From: Stenotrophomonas sp. BIGb0135
GTDB taxonomy: Bacteria > Pseudomonadota > Gammaproteobacteria > Xanthomonadales > Xanthomonadaceae
DNA: 64,000 nucleotides
Assembly: GCF_024810105.1 (NCBI RefSeq)
Contig: NZ_JANUDX010000008.1
Coordinates: 145,715-209,714, forward strand
Direction: 5' to 3'
The notes under the pieces are model-generated. The model ran no database searches, was not told the origin of the DNA, and was given only the letters and a program-made list of their open reading frames with translations. This document shows, piece after piece, positions 8,891 to 18,437 of the stretch. Numbering within the stretch: position 1 is the first letter of the stretch; every line of letters starts with the position of its first letter. Position numbers and translations under genes: made by a program.

Positions 8891-8907
8891 CTTGACGCAT
8901 CGTCAAG
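8891..8907. promoter_or_regulatory. Perfect inverted repeat CTTGACG-CAT-CGTCAAG
   Basis: Seven-base arms CTTGACG and CGTCAAG flank CAT, and a third CTTGACG half-site lies at 8923-8929. The cluster sits upstream of the DUF3592 gene (9026) and of the divergent GNAT start, so it may be an operator or include a TTGACG -35 element. No regulator can be named. Confidence 0.4.
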
Positions 8908-9025
8908 TGCGTGACGCGCCAACTTGACGGGCTGGCGGTTCACCCGCGGGTCGCCCATCCGCACACTTTCCCGGTGCCAGTCCACATCCAGGGCTGGCCA
9001 TGACGATCACTACCGGGGGACCACC

Positions 9026-9553
9026 ATGATCAGCATTCCCGTTTCCGATACCTCGCACGCACGCCTGACGCGCGCCGCGCGCTGGCTCTGCATCCTTGGC
9101 TACGTCGGCCTGGCCATCGGCTTTGCCTGGACCGCGCTCAGTGGCCATCGACAGGCGCAGGCCATCCTCAAGGATCCCGTCAGCGTGCAGGTGCCCGTGC
9201 AGCTGGACCACATCGAGGAGAGCCGGCGCAAGGGCCGGGTCAGCCACACCTATCAGTTCCGCTATCAGTTCGTGGTCGACGGTGTGGCACGGCACGGGGA
9301 ATTCAGCACCTCCGAAGACAATGCGACGCCGTACCTGGAGGACGGGGCGCAGGTCGAGGTGGCGTATGCCCGCGCCGACCCGGCACGGTTTGAACGCATG
9401 GACCGGCTGCAGGGCCAGAAGGACCTGGGCGCGGTGCTGGGCCGGTTGTCGGTCGGCGTGGTGCTGCTCGGCGTGCTGGCCTTCGTGGTGTTCCTGCTGC
9501 TGACCCGCAAGCTGTTCGTGGTGCGCCAGCCACACGCCGCATCGGCAGCCTGA
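9026..9553 (+). CDS. DUF3592 membrane protein
   Basis: A 175-aa inner-membrane protein with one N-terminal transmembrane helix (WLCILGYVGLAIGFAWTAL) and one near the C-terminus (LSVGVVLLGVLAFVVFLLL). The soluble segment between them (RVSHTYQFRYQFVVDG ... EDGAQVEVAYARADPARFE) is the DUF3592 pattern of Tyr/Val-rich strands followed by a V-Y-DP motif. The function of this family is unknown. GGGGGA 5 bases before the ATG at 9026 decides the start. It lies just downstream of the CTTGACG inverted repeat. Confidence 0.82.
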   Translation: MISIPVSDTSHARLTRAARWLCILGYVGLAIGFAWTALSGHRQAQAILKDPVSVQVPVQLDHIEESRRKGRVSHTYQFRYQFVVDGVARHGEFSTSEDNATPYLEDGAQVEVAYARADPARFERMDRLQGQKDLGAVLGRLSVGVVLLGVLAFVVFLLLTRKLFVVRQPHAASAA

Positions 9554-9644
9554 TCCGGTCCCGACACGGCAGGCCGCCCCGATGGTTGACAGCAGAAACG
9601 GCCACGGTAGGGTGGCCGATTCCCACCCGTTCTGGTCCCCCTCC

Positions 9645-10853
9645 ATGCCCGTCCCGGCGTTCGCGGAACTGCTCTCGCGCCACATGCGCCGCATCCGGGC
9701 CAGCGCCGGCGGCGTCGCCGCCGAGATCGGGATCAGCCGCGAGGCGGTCAACAACTGGCGCGCGGGCGCGTCATTGCCCAGCCGTCGTCACCGTGACCGC
9801 GTGCTGGCCTGCGCCAACTACCTGCGCCTGACCGAAACGGAAAGCAACGCACTGCTGTGCTCGGCCGGTTTCGAGCCGGAGTTCCCGGTGGAGCCGGCGG
9901 AGCCGGTCACGCATGCGCCGGTCCCGGCCACGGTGGTGCGTCTGTTCGACCGTCTACAGGCCCTGCGACCGTACCCGGTGAGCTTGTTGTTGACCCAGGC
10001 GCACTGGGGGCAACCGCCGGAACGCGAGGCGATGCTCGCCGAAGCGGCGCGCCGCTACGGCCACGATCGGGTGTTGCACCTGCAGCCACCGTTCCGTGCC
10101 GGCGTGGATGACCAGGACTACTTCGCGTTGCTGGCCGCGCAGTGCGGGCTGGACGGGATCGACTCCGATGCCGGTTTCGAAGCGGCGCTCGCGCGTCACC
10201 TGCAGCAACCCGGCGCGCTGTTCTGCCTGGTCAGCCGCTTCGAACAGGGTGCGCCCGGCCCACGCGATGTGCTCGCCGGCATCCTGCGCAGCCTCAGCGA
10301 AATGTACAGCGGCAAGCTGCACCTGCTGATCTGTGGCGGTGCCGCACTGGCCGATCTGAAATACCAGGGCGGCGACCTGTCGCTGCTCAACATCGCCGCC
10401 AGCGAGCAGTGGCCCGAACTGGGCCTGGAGGACCTGCAGCGCAACGCAGCCAATGTGCCGGACGCCCTGCTGGCCCGCGCGCTGCACCTGTCCGGCGGCC
10501 ACCCGCTGCTGGCCCAGGCCGCACTGGCCCTGCTGACCACGCCCGCGCCGGCGCCCACGCTGGACGACGACGCGATGATCGCTGCCCTGGCCACGCATCC
10601 GCGCCTGTGGGAAGCCCTGCTGCCGCTGCTGCGCGACCCGGCCGCGCGCGCCGCGGTGGATGCGTGGCTGGCGCGTCCGCGGCTTGCACCGGCACGTCCG
10701 TACCTGGTGGATCCGCTGCTGCGCCAGTTGTACTGGCACAACCTGCTGGCAGCGCGCGCGCATGCCGACGGTGCATGGCTGGAATGGCGCTGCGAGGCGA
10801 TCCGCCGCGCGGTGCGGCAGGTGATCGACGGCCTCGCCGAGGTGCCCGCATGA
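9645..10853 (+). CDS. XRE-type HTH protein with a degenerate STAND/AAA-like domain
   Basis: A 402-aa soluble protein. Residues about 1-60 form an XRE-like DNA-binding domain (AAEIGISREAVNNWRAGASLPS). Residues about 95-310 have the layout of a STAND/AAA-type NTPase but the Walker A position reads LLLTQAHWGQ, without GK[ST], and the Walker B position reads FCLVSRFEQG, so nucleotide hydrolysis is unlikely. A GKLHLLICGGAALADLK strand, a LHLSGGHPLLAQAAL helix and a helical C-terminus follow. The stop overlaps the ATG of the partner ATPase by 4 bp, so the two are translationally coupled. The start at 9645 keeps the HTH domain at the N-terminus; 9582 is a longer option; neither has a strong ribosome binding site. 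Function unknown; it may be a DNA-binding sensor or regulator for the partner. Confidence 0.75.
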   Translation: MPVPAFAELLSRHMRRIRASAGGVAAEIGISREAVNNWRAGASLPSRRHRDRVLACANYLRLTETESNALLCSAGFEPEFPVEPAEPVTHAPVPATVVRLFDRLQALRPYPVSLLLTQAHWGQPPEREAMLAEAARRYGHDRVLHLQPPFRAGVDDQDYFALLAAQCGLDGIDSDAGFEAALARHLQQPGALFCLVSRFEQGAPGPRDVLAGILRSLSEMYSGKLHLLICGGAALADLKYQGGDLSLLNIAASEQWPELGLEDLQRNAANVPDALLARALHLSGGHPLLAQAALALLTTPAPAPTLDDDAMIAALATHPRLWEALLPLLRDPAARAAVDAWLARPRLAPARPYLVDPLLRQLYWHNLLAARAHADGAWLEWRCEAIRRAVRQVIDGLAEVPA

Positions 10854-13075
10854 GCCGCGGCGCGGGCCTGTCGCGTGGGCGCGTCGTGCGCCTGCTGTTG
10901 ATCGTGGCCGTGACCTGGTTCGTGGCCAGCCTGTTCGTGGCGCCCATGTTGAACCCGTGGGTGGCGTGGAAGATCTCGCACGACGGCGAAAGCATGATGC
11001 TGATGCAGCGTGCCCGCATCGACATGCTGCTGTTGCGCGAGGAAGCGCAGGGCTACTGGGAACGGGAGGGCGAGTGGCCCGCCGAGATCGCCGTGCCGGG
11101 TGTGCACGACCCCGCGGAGGCGCTGCTGGTGGCCGAGCTGCCGGCACCGTTCGTGCTGCGGCTGCGGTTTACCGACCGCTTCCCGGCCAGCGCCGGGCTG
11201 GCTGGCACCGTGCTGGAGCACACGCTGACCCCGGCCACCGGCAGTTGGCGTTGCCGGCCCGGCGAGCCGGCGCCACCGTCGCGCTGGCTGGCGCCGGACT
11301 GCCAGGCCAGTGCGCCCTGGACCATCATCGAATGGCTGGGCCTGCTGCTCGGAATCACCCTGGTGGTGCTGGTGGCGCTTGGCCTGGTCTGGTATCGCGT
11401 GCAGCCGGCCATTGCCGGCATCGTGCGCGCGCCGCGGCGCCTGTTCGAGCAGCCGCTGCAGGCGTTGCCGGCGTTGGACCGGCAGTTGGGCTGGGTACGC
11501 CTGCGCGCGCGCGTGCTGGCCGACGCCGGCGTGGCCACGGTGCGGTGGCGCGAGGCACTGCGCCATGCAGAGGCGCCCGCGACGCAGCAGGCGGCGGCAT
11601 TGGCGGCGCGGATCGGTGCCGTCGACGCCCCGGCGGCGGGATGGTCGCTGCCCGGTTGCGTGCGCGAGTGGACGCTGCCCGATGCCATGCCCCTGGCGCT
11701 GGAGCGCCTATGGGTCTACCTCCCCGACAACGGCCTGAGCGGCGAGTCGATCGTGCAGCACGTGCGCGGCATGCCCAACGGGCAGGACGTGGTCCTGGTG
11801 GTCAGCCCATCGCTGGCAGCCGAGCCCGCGCTGGTCGCCCATGCCGACGACCCCGCCAACCTGTGCGTCTGCCTGGACCAGGTCGCGCAGAGCCGCTGGC
11901 TGCTGCAGCCCAATGCCGCGGCCGCGCTGCTGGCGTTGCTGGCACGGCAACTGAAGGTGACCCGCATCTCCCCCTACCAGACGCATGGCGGCATCACCCG
12001 GCCGACGGCGTTTTTTGGACGCGAATCGCTGCTGGCCCGGGTGCTCAACCGCGAGCCCGGCAACTACCTGCTGGTGGGTGGCCGGCAGTTGGGCAAGACC
12101 AGCCTGATGAAGGCGATCGAGCGCCGTTTCGCCGGGCATCCGCGGGTGCACTGCCGCTACCTGTCGCTGCGCGACCACCGCCTCGGCGTGCGCCTGGCGG
12201 TGGAGCTGGGCTTGCCTGAAACCGCCGACATCGATGCCGTGGTCGCCGCGCTGTCCGCGCAGGCCGGTGGGCGCCGGCTGCTGCTGTTGGTCGATGAGAC
12301 CGACCTGTTCCTGCGCGCCGATGCCAGTGCCGGTTACCCGCAACTGGCCGCCTTGCGCGCGATCAGCGAAGAGGGGCGCTGCCATTTCATGCTGGCCGGA
12401 TTCTGGGACCTGTATGAAGCGGTCACCCTGGATTTCGCCTCGCCGCTGCGCAACTTCGGTGAGGTGATCCATGTCGGCGGGCTGGAGGAGGCGGCCTGCC
12501 AGGCCCTGGCAACCGAGCCGATGGCGCGCCTGGGCGTGCACTTCAGCGCGCCGGAGCTGCCCCGGCGGCTGGTGGCCGCGTGTGGCCGGCGCGCCAATCT
12601 GGTCGCGATCGTCTGTCAGCAGCTGCTGGCACAGCTGGGCCGCGGCGAACGCGTGATCGACGCGACGCACCTGCACGCCGCGCTGGTGGCCGAGCCGGTC
12701 TTCGATGCGTTGGCCGGCTGGGCCCGGCTGACCCCGGACGCGGAGGCCAACCGCATCGATCGGATCGTGGTGTACCGCGTCGCCTGCGCGCAGCTCAGTG
12801 GCACCGGTGAGCGCAGCGTGGGGCTGGACGAGCTGCTGGCCGACTTCGATGGGGCCGGCGTGCGCATCGATCCCGAAGCGCTGCGCCGCGCGTTGGCGCG
12901 GCTGCAGCTGGCCTACGTGATCCGGCGCGAGGATGACGGTCCGCGGTTCGTGTTCGCGGTGCCGTTGTTTGCCACCCAGTTCCAGGGCGAGGAAGCGCGG
13001 ACGCTGCACCAGCGAGAACTGCAGGCGATGGCGGGCAGGGTTGCAGAGCGCGATGCTGCCGGGCCGGCCGCGTAG
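10850..13075 (+). CDS. Membrane-anchored STAND/AAA-type ATPase
   Basis: A 741-aa protein with two transmembrane helices (about residues 11-33 and 161-183) enclosing a roughly 125-residue extracytoplasmic segment that contains a Cys pair. A cytosolic domain (184-390) leads to an ATPase introduced by ISPYQTHGG and FFGRESLL, with Walker A GGRQLGKTS at about 410 and Walker B LLLLVDETD with the acidic pair at 482-483. The SPLRNFGEVIHVGGLEEAA stretch and a GRRANLVAIVCQQLL helix are typical of this NTPase group; a winged-helix-like tail ends the protein. It overlaps the HTH partner (ATGA). The family is widespread but uncharacterised; a role in stress or invader sensing is inference only. The APH-like kinase starts 72 bp downstream. 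Confidence 0.8.
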   Translation: MSRGAGLSRGRVVRLLLIVAVTWFVASLFVAPMLNPWVAWKISHDGESMMLMQRARIDMLLLREEAQGYWEREGEWPAEIAVPGVHDPAEALLVAELPAPFVLRLRFTDRFPASAGLAGTVLEHTLTPATGSWRCRPGEPAPPSRWLAPDCQASAPWTIIEWLGLLLGITLVVLVALGLVWYRVQPAIAGIVRAPRRLFEQPLQALPALDRQLGWVRLRARVLADAGVATVRWREALRHAEAPATQQAAALAARIGAVDAPAAGWSLPGCVREWTLPDAMPLALERLWVYLPDNGLSGESIVQHVRGMPNGQDVVLVVSPSLAAEPALVAHADDPANLCVCLDQVAQSRWLLQPNAAAALLALLARQLKVTRISPYQTHGGITRPTAFFGRESLLARVLNREPGNYLLVGGRQLGKTSLMKAIERRFAGHPRVHCRYLSLRDHRLGVRLAVELGLPETADIDAVVAALSAQAGGRRLLLLVDETDLFLRADASAGYPQLAALRAISEEGRCHFMLAGFWDLYEAVTLDFASPLRNFGEVIHVGGLEEAACQALATEPMARLGVHFSAPELPRRLVAACGRRANLVAIVCQQLLAQLGRGERVIDATHLHAALVAEPVFDALAGWARLTPDAEANRIDRIVVYRVACAQLSGTGERSVGLDELLADFDGAGVRIDPEALRRALARLQLAYVIRREDDGPRFVFAVPLFATQFQGEEARTLHQRELQAMAGRVAERDAAGPAA

Positions 13076-13147
13076 CACGCATGCCGGTCGCGCCGCAGCG
13101 TGACGCAATGCGCTGCTACTGCGCGGCGATTCTGCGATAGTGGGGCG

Positions 13148-14200
13148 ATGCTCGTGCAACACGGCGGATGGATGCTGCACCCACAGGAACTCTCTTCTTC
13201 GCAGATTGGCGCGGTGCTGGCACAGGCCTGGGGCGTGCGCGCCACCTCGGTGGTGCAGCGCCCGGCCGGTGCCGACGCCGGCGCCACGGTCTACCAGGTG
13301 GGCGCGCACGACGGCGCCCGGTACTGGCTGAAATGTCGCCGCTACGCGGTGGAAGACACGGTGTGGCAGGTATTGCAGCACCTGCGCGGGCCGCTGGGCC
13401 TGGTGGAAGTCACCGCGCCGCAGCCCGCGCTGGATGGCGCCGCGGCGGTGCGTGCCGATGGCCTGCAATGGACCCTGTTCGCCTATATCGAAGGCCAGTC
13501 CGGCTTCGAGGCCGCGCTGTCGCAGGCGCAGTGGCGTCGTCTGGGGGAGGTGCTGCGCCAGGTGCACGAGGCGCGGCTGCCGCCCGCGCTGGCCGCCGGG
13601 TTGGCGCAACCGGGCTTCGATGATGACACCGCCGTGGAGCGGGTTGGCGCGTGGTTGCGCCGCGGCGATGCGCGCTGGCCGGTGCCCGATGCGCTGGCCG
13701 CCCAATACCTGGCCAGCTGGCGCCAGCACCGGCCGCGCATCGCCGAGGTCTGGCAGCGCTGCGTGGCGCTGCGCGAACGCCTGGTCCGGCAGCCGCTGCG
13801 GCGGGTGCTGTGCCATGGCGACCTGCACGCGGGCAACCTGCTGCTGCGTGCGGACGGGGGGCTGAGCCTGATCGATTGGGACGACATGTTGCTGGCCCCG
13901 CGCGAGCGCGACCTGATGCTGGTCGGCGCCGCCGTGGGTGGGCGCTGGGGACGCGAGGATCCGCCGGGCTTCGGCGACGGTTACGGCCCGGTGGCGGTCG
14001 AGCCGGCGCGCCTGGCCTACTACCGGCATTGGCGGATCCTGCAGGACGTGCAGGAGTTCCATGACCTGCTGCTCGAACCCGGCGCGGCCTCACGCCCGCC
14101 CACCCAGCGCCGCCAGGCGCTGCGCTACATGGACGAGCAGTTCGCGCCGGGCAACGTGGTCGACAGCGCCGCACGCAGCTGGGCAGCCGCGGTCGACTGA
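13148..14200 (+). CDS. APH-family phosphotransferase (spectinomycin-kinase-like)
   Basis: A 350-aa kinase of the aminoglycoside/choline kinase fold. Brenner's motif CHGDLHAGN lies at 222-230 with the catalytic Asp in HGD, and the metal-binding IDWDD at 242-246. The architecture and the helical region before Brenner's motif resemble APH(9) spectinomycin phosphotransferases, but the substrate may be a small metabolite and resistance should not be assumed. Starts at 13148 (GGGGCG upstream) or 13172 are both possible. It follows the HTH/STAND pair by 72 bp on the same strand, so it may be co-transcribed, and it converges on an EamA transporter. Confidence 0.8.
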   Translation: MLVQHGGWMLHPQELSSSQIGAVLAQAWGVRATSVVQRPAGADAGATVYQVGAHDGARYWLKCRRYAVEDTVWQVLQHLRGPLGLVEVTAPQPALDGAAAVRADGLQWTLFAYIEGQSGFEAALSQAQWRRLGEVLRQVHEARLPPALAAGLAQPGFDDDTAVERVGAWLRRGDARWPVPDALAAQYLASWRQHRPRIAEVWQRCVALRERLVRQPLRRVLCHGDLHAGNLLLRADGGLSLIDWDDMLLAPRERDLMLVGAAVGGRWGREDPPGFGDGYGPVAVEPARLAYYRHWRILQDVQEFHDLLLEPGAASRPPTQRRQALRYMDEQFAPGNVVDSAARSWAAAVD

Positions 14201-14255
14201 ACGAGGACGGCCACGCAGGGCGTGGCGCGCTGCCGCTTGCGCCGGCCGGGCCGGC

Positions 14256-15182
14256 TTACTCGCCCGGCTTGGCCGCGGCGGAGGCGGCCTGCGAGGCCGC
14301 GCGGCGCGACAGCACCGCCTCGCGATGGGCGATGTAGGCGTTGGCGGCGAGGATGATGCCGGCGCCGATCACCGTCCAGCGATCCAGGCGTTCGCCGAAC
14401 AGCAGCCAGCCCAGCGTCGCCACCAGCGGCAGCTGCATGAAGCTGATCGGGGTCAACGCGGACACATCGCCCAGGCGCAGTGCGCGGGTCCACAGCAGTT
14501 GGCCGACGGTGCCGAACAGGCCGGTCGCCGCCAGCCACAGCCAGGCCATGCCCGCCGGCCAGACCCAGACGAACAGGGCCGGCACCAGCGACAGCGGCAC
14601 CCAGAACACATACGTGTACAGCACCACCGCATCGGCGCTGTCCACGCGGGTCAGCTGCTTGATCTGGATCGCCACCAGTGAGCTGAGCACCGCGGCCAGT
14701 ACCGCCACCAGGATGCCGGGGGTGAAGCTGTCCGAGCCGGGGCGCACGATGATCAACACCCCGATGAACCCGACCACCACCGCCGCCCAGCGCCGGGCGC
14801 GCACGGTTTCCCCCAGCCACAGCACCGCGGCAATGGTCACGAACAAGGGCGTGGAATAGGACAGCGAGATCGCCTGCGACATCGGCAGGTGGCCGATCGC
14901 CCAGAACGCGCACAGCATCGAGGCCAGCCCGATCGCGCTGCGCAGCAGGTAGCGCGGCAACTGCTGCGTGCGCAGAGAGGCCCGGCCCGGGCGCAGCAGC
15001 ATCGGCAGCAGCGCCAGCAGCCCGAAGGCGTTGCGGAAGAACGCCACCTCCTGGGTGGGGACCGAGCGGGTGGCGTAGCGGATCGCCACCGCCATCAACC
15101 CGAACGCCATCGTGCTGCCAAGCATCAGCAGTGCGGCACGCATCGGGGCTGGGGCGGGCAGGGCGAGTGGCGGGGTCACCAC
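14256..15182 (-). CDS. EamA-family (DMT) inner-membrane transporter
   Basis: A 308-aa protein with ten predicted hydrophobic helices in two EamA repeats (first beginning [23 protein letters not shown]; second around [17 protein letters not shown]), the topology of drug/metabolite exporters. The C-terminal tail is short and Ala/Lys rich. The GTG at 15182 overlaps the end of murB by 7 bp, suggesting coupling; an ATG at 15143 is an alternative just before the first helix. It is the last gene of the methyltransferase-pyrD-murB run. The substrate is unknown. Confidence 0.88.
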   Translation of the reverse strand: MVTPPLALPAPAPMRAALLMLGSTMAFGLMAVAIRYATRSVPTQEVAFFRNAFGLLALLPMLLRPGRASLRTQQLPRYLLRSAIGLASMLCAFWAIGHLPMSQAISLSYSTPLFVTIAAVLWLGETVRARRWAAVVVGFIGVLIIVRPGSDSFTPGILVAVLAAVLSSLVAIQIKQLTRVDSADAVVLYTYVFWVPLSLVPALFVWVWPAGMAWLWLAATGLFGTVGQLLWTRALRLGDVSALTPISFMQLPLVATLGWLLFGERLDRWTVIGAGIILAANAYIAHREAVLSRRAASQAASAAAKPGE

Positions 15183-16225
15183 TGCGCGCCGATCAGGCGC
15201 GGCTCCGGCTCAATCGGCACGCCGAATTTTTCCAGCACCGAGGCCGATATCTGCCGCGCCAGCGCCAGCAGCTGCGCGCCGGTGGCCGCGCCATGGTTGA
15301 CCAGCACCAGGGCATGCTGCGGCGACACCCCGGCATCGCCGTCACGGTAGCCCTTCCAGCCGCAGGCCTCGATCATCCAGGCCGCCGACAGCTTGCGGCG
15401 GTCGTCCTGGTCGGCCGGGTACACCGGCAGGTCGGGGAAGTGCTGCAGCAGCACCTCCACCTGTTCCAGCGGCAGGATCGGGTTCTTGAAGAAGCTGCCG
15501 GCATTGCCCAGCACGTCCGGGTCGGGCAGCTTGCGCCGGCGGATGTTGATCACCGCGTTGGCCACGTCCGCGGCGACCGGCAGCTCCACGCCCATCGCCT
15601 GCATTTCTTCGTCGATCCCGGCATATCCCAGGCGCAGTGCGTGCAGCAGCGGCAGGCGCAGCTCGATGGCGCTGATCAGGTAGCGGTCCGGGAACTGCTT
15701 GAACACGCTGTCGCGGTAGCCGAACTGGCAGGCATCCGCGTCCATCCGCACCCAGGCCGCCGCCTCGCGGTCCCACGCTTCCACGGCCTGGATGAACTCG
15801 TCCACCTGCACGCCGTACGCGCCGATGTTCTGGATCGGGGCGGCGCCGGCAGTGCCGGGGATCAACGCGAGGTTTTCCAGCCCGGACAGCCCGTTCTGCA
15901 GCGACCACATCACCAGTCCATGCCAGTTCACGCCGGCACCGGCGCGCACGATGGTGTGGTCGGCGCGGTGTTCCAGGATGTCGATGCTGCGGTTGGCGAA
16001 CACCAGCACGGTGCCCTCCACGTCGCCGGCCAGCAGCACGTTGCTGCCGCTGCCGAGCACCAGCAGCGGCCGGTCCGCCACCTGGGGCAGGGCCAGCACG
16101 TCCGGCAGCAGGGTCACATCGTCCAGTTCCAGCACCTGCGCGGCGCTGGCCTCGACGTGGAAGGTGTTCAGCGCCTTCAGCGAGGCGTTTTCAGTCAGGG
16201 TCCAGGCAGGCATCGCATTACTCAT
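15176..16225 (-). CDS. murB: UDP-N-acetylenolpyruvoylglucosamine reductase
   Basis: FAD- and NADPH-dependent reductase that makes UDP-N-acetylmuramic acid, the second step of cytosolic peptidoglycan precursor synthesis. The 349-aa length fits the type I (E. coli) enzyme. Diagnostic stretches are [14 protein letters not shown] (FAD phosphate), [18 protein letters not shown] (catalytic region) and [10 protein letters not shown] with the catalytic Ser. The ATG at 16223-16225 overlaps the pyrD stop (ATGA). An in-frame extension to 16330 lies inside pyrD and is rejected. The coupling with pyrD links nucleotide and cell-wall supply in one transcript. Confidence 0.96.
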   Translation of the reverse strand: MSNAMPAWTLTENASLKALNTFHVEASAAQVLELDDVTLLPDVLALPQVADRPLLVLGSGSNVLLAGDVEGTVLVFANRSIDILEHRADHTIVRAGAGVNWHGLVMWSLQNGLSGLENLALIPGTAGAAPIQNIGAYGVQVDEFIQAVEAWDREAAAWVRMDADACQFGYRDSVFKQFPDRYLISAIELRLPLLHALRLGYAGIDEEMQAMGVELPVAADVANAVINIRRRKLPDPDVLGNAGSFFKNPILPLEQVEVLLQHFPDLPVYPADQDDRRKLSAAWMIEACGWKGYRDGDAGVSPQHALVLVNHGAATGAQLLALARQISASVLEKFGVPIEPEPRLIGAQW

Positions 16226-17277
16226 AGGGGGGCGACCGCGCCACGGCTGGGTGCTTCGCGGCGACGGCGGATGGCCTCCACGCAGTCCTGCACCAGGGCC
16301 GGGCCACGGAAGATCAGGCCGCTGTAGCACTGCACCAGCGCGGCACCGGCGGACATCTTGGCCACGGCATCGGCACCGGACAGGATGCCGCCGACGCCGA
16401 TCAGCGGCATCGATTCGGGCAGGCGTGCGCGCAGGCGGCGCAGCACCAGGGTGGATTGGCCCAGCAGCGGCGCGCCGGACAGGCCGCCGGCCTCCTGCGC
16501 GCGCGGGTCGCCCGCCACGGCGCTGCGGTCGATGGTGGTGTTGGTGGCGATCACCCCATCCACCTTCAGCTCGCTGAGCACGCGGGCGGCGGCGTCGATG
16601 TCGCGGTCGCTCAGGTCCGGCGCCACCTTGACCAGCATCGGCACGCGCTTGCCATGCCGCGCGGCCAATGTTTCCTGGCTGTCGCGCAGCTGCGAGATCA
16701 GCTGTCGCAGCGCGTTCTCTTCCTGCAGTTCGCGCAGGCCGGCGGTGTTGGGCGAGGAGATGTTGACGGTGATGTAGTCGGCCAGCGGGTAGACCTTCTG
16801 CAGGCAGTGCTGGTAGTCGTCGAACGCCTGCTCGTTGGGGGTGTCCTTGTTCTTGCCGATGTTGATGCCGAGCAGCCCGGTGCGGCGCTTGGCGCGTTCG
16901 ACGTTGCGCACCAGCGCATCCACGCCGAGGTTGTTGAACCCCATGCGGTTGATGATGGCCTGGTGCGCCGGCAGCCGGAACAGGCGCGGTGTGGGGTTGC
17001 CCGCCTGCGGGCGCGGGGTGATGGTGCCGATCTCGACGAAGCCGAAGCCCAGCGCCAGCAGTGCGTCGATGTGCTCGCCATTCTTGTCCAGGCCGGCGGC
17101 CAGGCCGACCGGATTGGGGAACGCCAGGCCGAAGGCCTGGGTGGGCAGCGGTGCGATGCGGCCGGCGAGCAACGGCGTGGTGCCGGTGCGGTAGGCCAGC
17201 TCCAGGCCGCTCAGGCCAAGGCCGTGGGCACGCTCGGCATCGAAGGCGAACAGGAAGGGACGGGCAAGCGAGTACAT
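16222..17277 (-). CDS. pyrD: Dihydroorotate dehydrogenase (quinone), class 2
   Basis: Membrane-associated flavoenzyme that oxidises dihydroorotate to orotate with a quinone acceptor in pyrimidine synthesis. The 351-aa length and N-terminal amphipathic segment ([21 protein letters not shown]) are class 2 features; [28 protein letters not shown] is the FMN-binding start of the barrel, and [15 protein letters not shown] carries the catalytic Ser of class 2. The GVGGIL phosphate-binding loop is near the C-terminus. It begins 9 bp after the methyltransferase gene and is coupled to murB. Confidence 0.97.
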   Translation of the reverse strand: MYSLARPFLFAFDAERAHGLGLSGLELAYRTGTTPLLAGRIAPLPTQAFGLAFPNPVGLAAGLDKNGEHIDALLALGFGFVEIGTITPRPQAGNPTPRLFRLPAHQAIINRMGFNNLGVDALVRNVERAKRRTGLLGINIGKNKDTPNEQAFDDYQHCLQKVYPLADYITVNISSPNTAGLRELQEENALRQLISQLRDSQETLAARHGKRVPMLVKVAPDLSDRDIDAAARVLSELKVDGVIATNTTIDRSAVAGDPRAQEAGGLSGAPLLGQSTLVLRRLRARLPESMPLIGVGGILSGADAVAKMSAGAALVQCYSGLIFRGPALVQDCVEAIRRRREAPSRGAVAPL

Positions 17278-17286
17278 GGCGTTCTA

Positions 17287-18057
17287 TCAGTCCAGCGTGC
17301 CGACGAAGGCACGGGTGTGGTATTCGAAGGCGACCTGGCCGTCCACCGCATGGGCGTCGAACAGCTGCTGCAGCGCCTCCAGCATCGGCGCGTGGCGCGG
17401 GTGGCCGGCCTGGGGCGCGTAGGAGGACGACAGCAGGCGGCCGCGCAGGCCATCCAGGTCCATCCGCTGCACGTTGGGGAAGCTGGCCATTCCACGCAGG
17501 CCGGGGCCGAACCAGGCACGCATGGCGTCATCGTCCTGGTAGCGCTCGGCGACCTGGGTGTAATCGGTGCCGAACTCCAGCAGCAACTGTTCGTAGCCGA
17601 CCAGGAACGGCGAGGCATCGAGCAGCCGCGAGTTCCAGAACACCAGCGCCAGGCCGCCCGGGTGCAGGATGCGCGCCCATTCGGCGCGTACCGCGGTGGT
17701 GTCGAACCAGTGGAAGGCCTGCGCGGCCGCCACCAGGCCGACGCTGTGGTCGGCCAGCGTGGTCGCTTCGGCGGTGCCGTCGACCAGTTTCAGGCGCAGG
17801 TAGTCCGGGGCCAGCCACTGCTCGGCGGCCGCGCGCATGGCTGCATTGGGCTCCACCGCGATCACCGGGTGGCCGCTGGCCAGGAACAGGCGGGTGGAGA
17901 TGCCGGTGCCGGCACCGATATCGGCGACCAGGGTCTCGGTCGGCACGCCGATATCACGATGCAGCCAGTCCAGCAGCGCCGGCGGGTAATCGGGGCGGTA
18001 GCGGACGTAGTCGGCGACGCGACTGCTGAAGCGTTCCGTCGAATCCGATGCGCTCAT
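17287..18057 (-). CDS. Class I SAM-dependent methyltransferase
   Basis: A 256-aa cytosolic methyltransferase of the Methyltransf_11 type. SAM-binding motif I is [15 protein letters not shown], followed by the acidic VIAVEPN strand end and the [11 protein letters not shown] motif typical of the YafE/trans-aconitate methyltransferase-like group. GAGGT lies 6 bases upstream of the ATG at 18057; an in-frame ATG at 18099 extends into the next intergenic space. The acceptor substrate is unknown. pyrD starts 9 bp downstream, so the two are probably co-transcribed. Confidence 0.88.
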   Translation of the reverse strand: MSASDSTERFSSRVADYVRYRPDYPPALLDWLHRDIGVPTETLVADIGAGTGISTRLFLASGHPVIAVEPNAAMRAAAEQWLAPDYLRLKLVDGTAEATTLADHSVGLVAAAQAFHWFDTTAVRAEWARILHPGGLALVFWNSRLLDASPFLVGYEQLLLEFGTDYTQVAERYQDDDAMRAWFGPGLRGMASFPNVQRMDLDGLRGRLLSSSYAPQAGHPRHAPMLEALQQLFDAHAVDGQVAFEYHTRAFVGTLD

Positions 18058-18064
18058 GCCGACC

Positions 18065-18349
18065 TCACGATTGGGATGCGGCAAACAGGGCCAGTCCACC
18101 GAAGAACAACAGGAAGCCCATCACCACCAGTATGCTGCCGATCACCGCCACCCAGCCCAGGATCAGCCCGGCCAGGGCCAGTCCGTCGCCTTCCAGCGCC
18201 TGCGGCTGGCGACGGATGTCGGCGCGCGCCATGTGCCCGGTGATGATCGCCACCAGGCTGCCGATGAACGGCAGTACCGTCCAGCCGACGATCCCCATGA
18301 CCAGGCTGACCACGGCCAGCGCGCTGGTTTGTCGAAGTGGCTGGTTCAT
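18065..18349 (-). CDS. DUF4190 small membrane protein (copy A)
   Basis: A 94-aa protein with two hydrophobic helices (ALAVVSLVMGIVGWTVLPFIGSLVAIITGHMA and LALAGLILGWVAVIGSILVVMGFLLFF) joined by the charged RADIRRQPQALEGDG loop, the DUF4190 layout. A strong GGAGG lies 6 bases before the ATG at 18349. It ends 7 bp before the methyltransferase start. A diverged second copy is encoded 88 bp upstream. Function unknown; the pair may form a heteromeric membrane protein. Confidence 0.8.
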   Translation of the reverse strand: MNQPLRQTSALAVVSLVMGIVGWTVLPFIGSLVAIITGHMARADIRRQPQALEGDGLALAGLILGWVAVIGSILVVMGFLLFFGGLALFAASQS

Positions 18350-18437
18350 CCGGTTCCTCCAAGGCAATGTGCCCATGATAGTGCCTGTGGCCGGTTTATC
18401 CCATCGACGGCAAGGCCCAGGCGTTGGCGGCGGCCGC

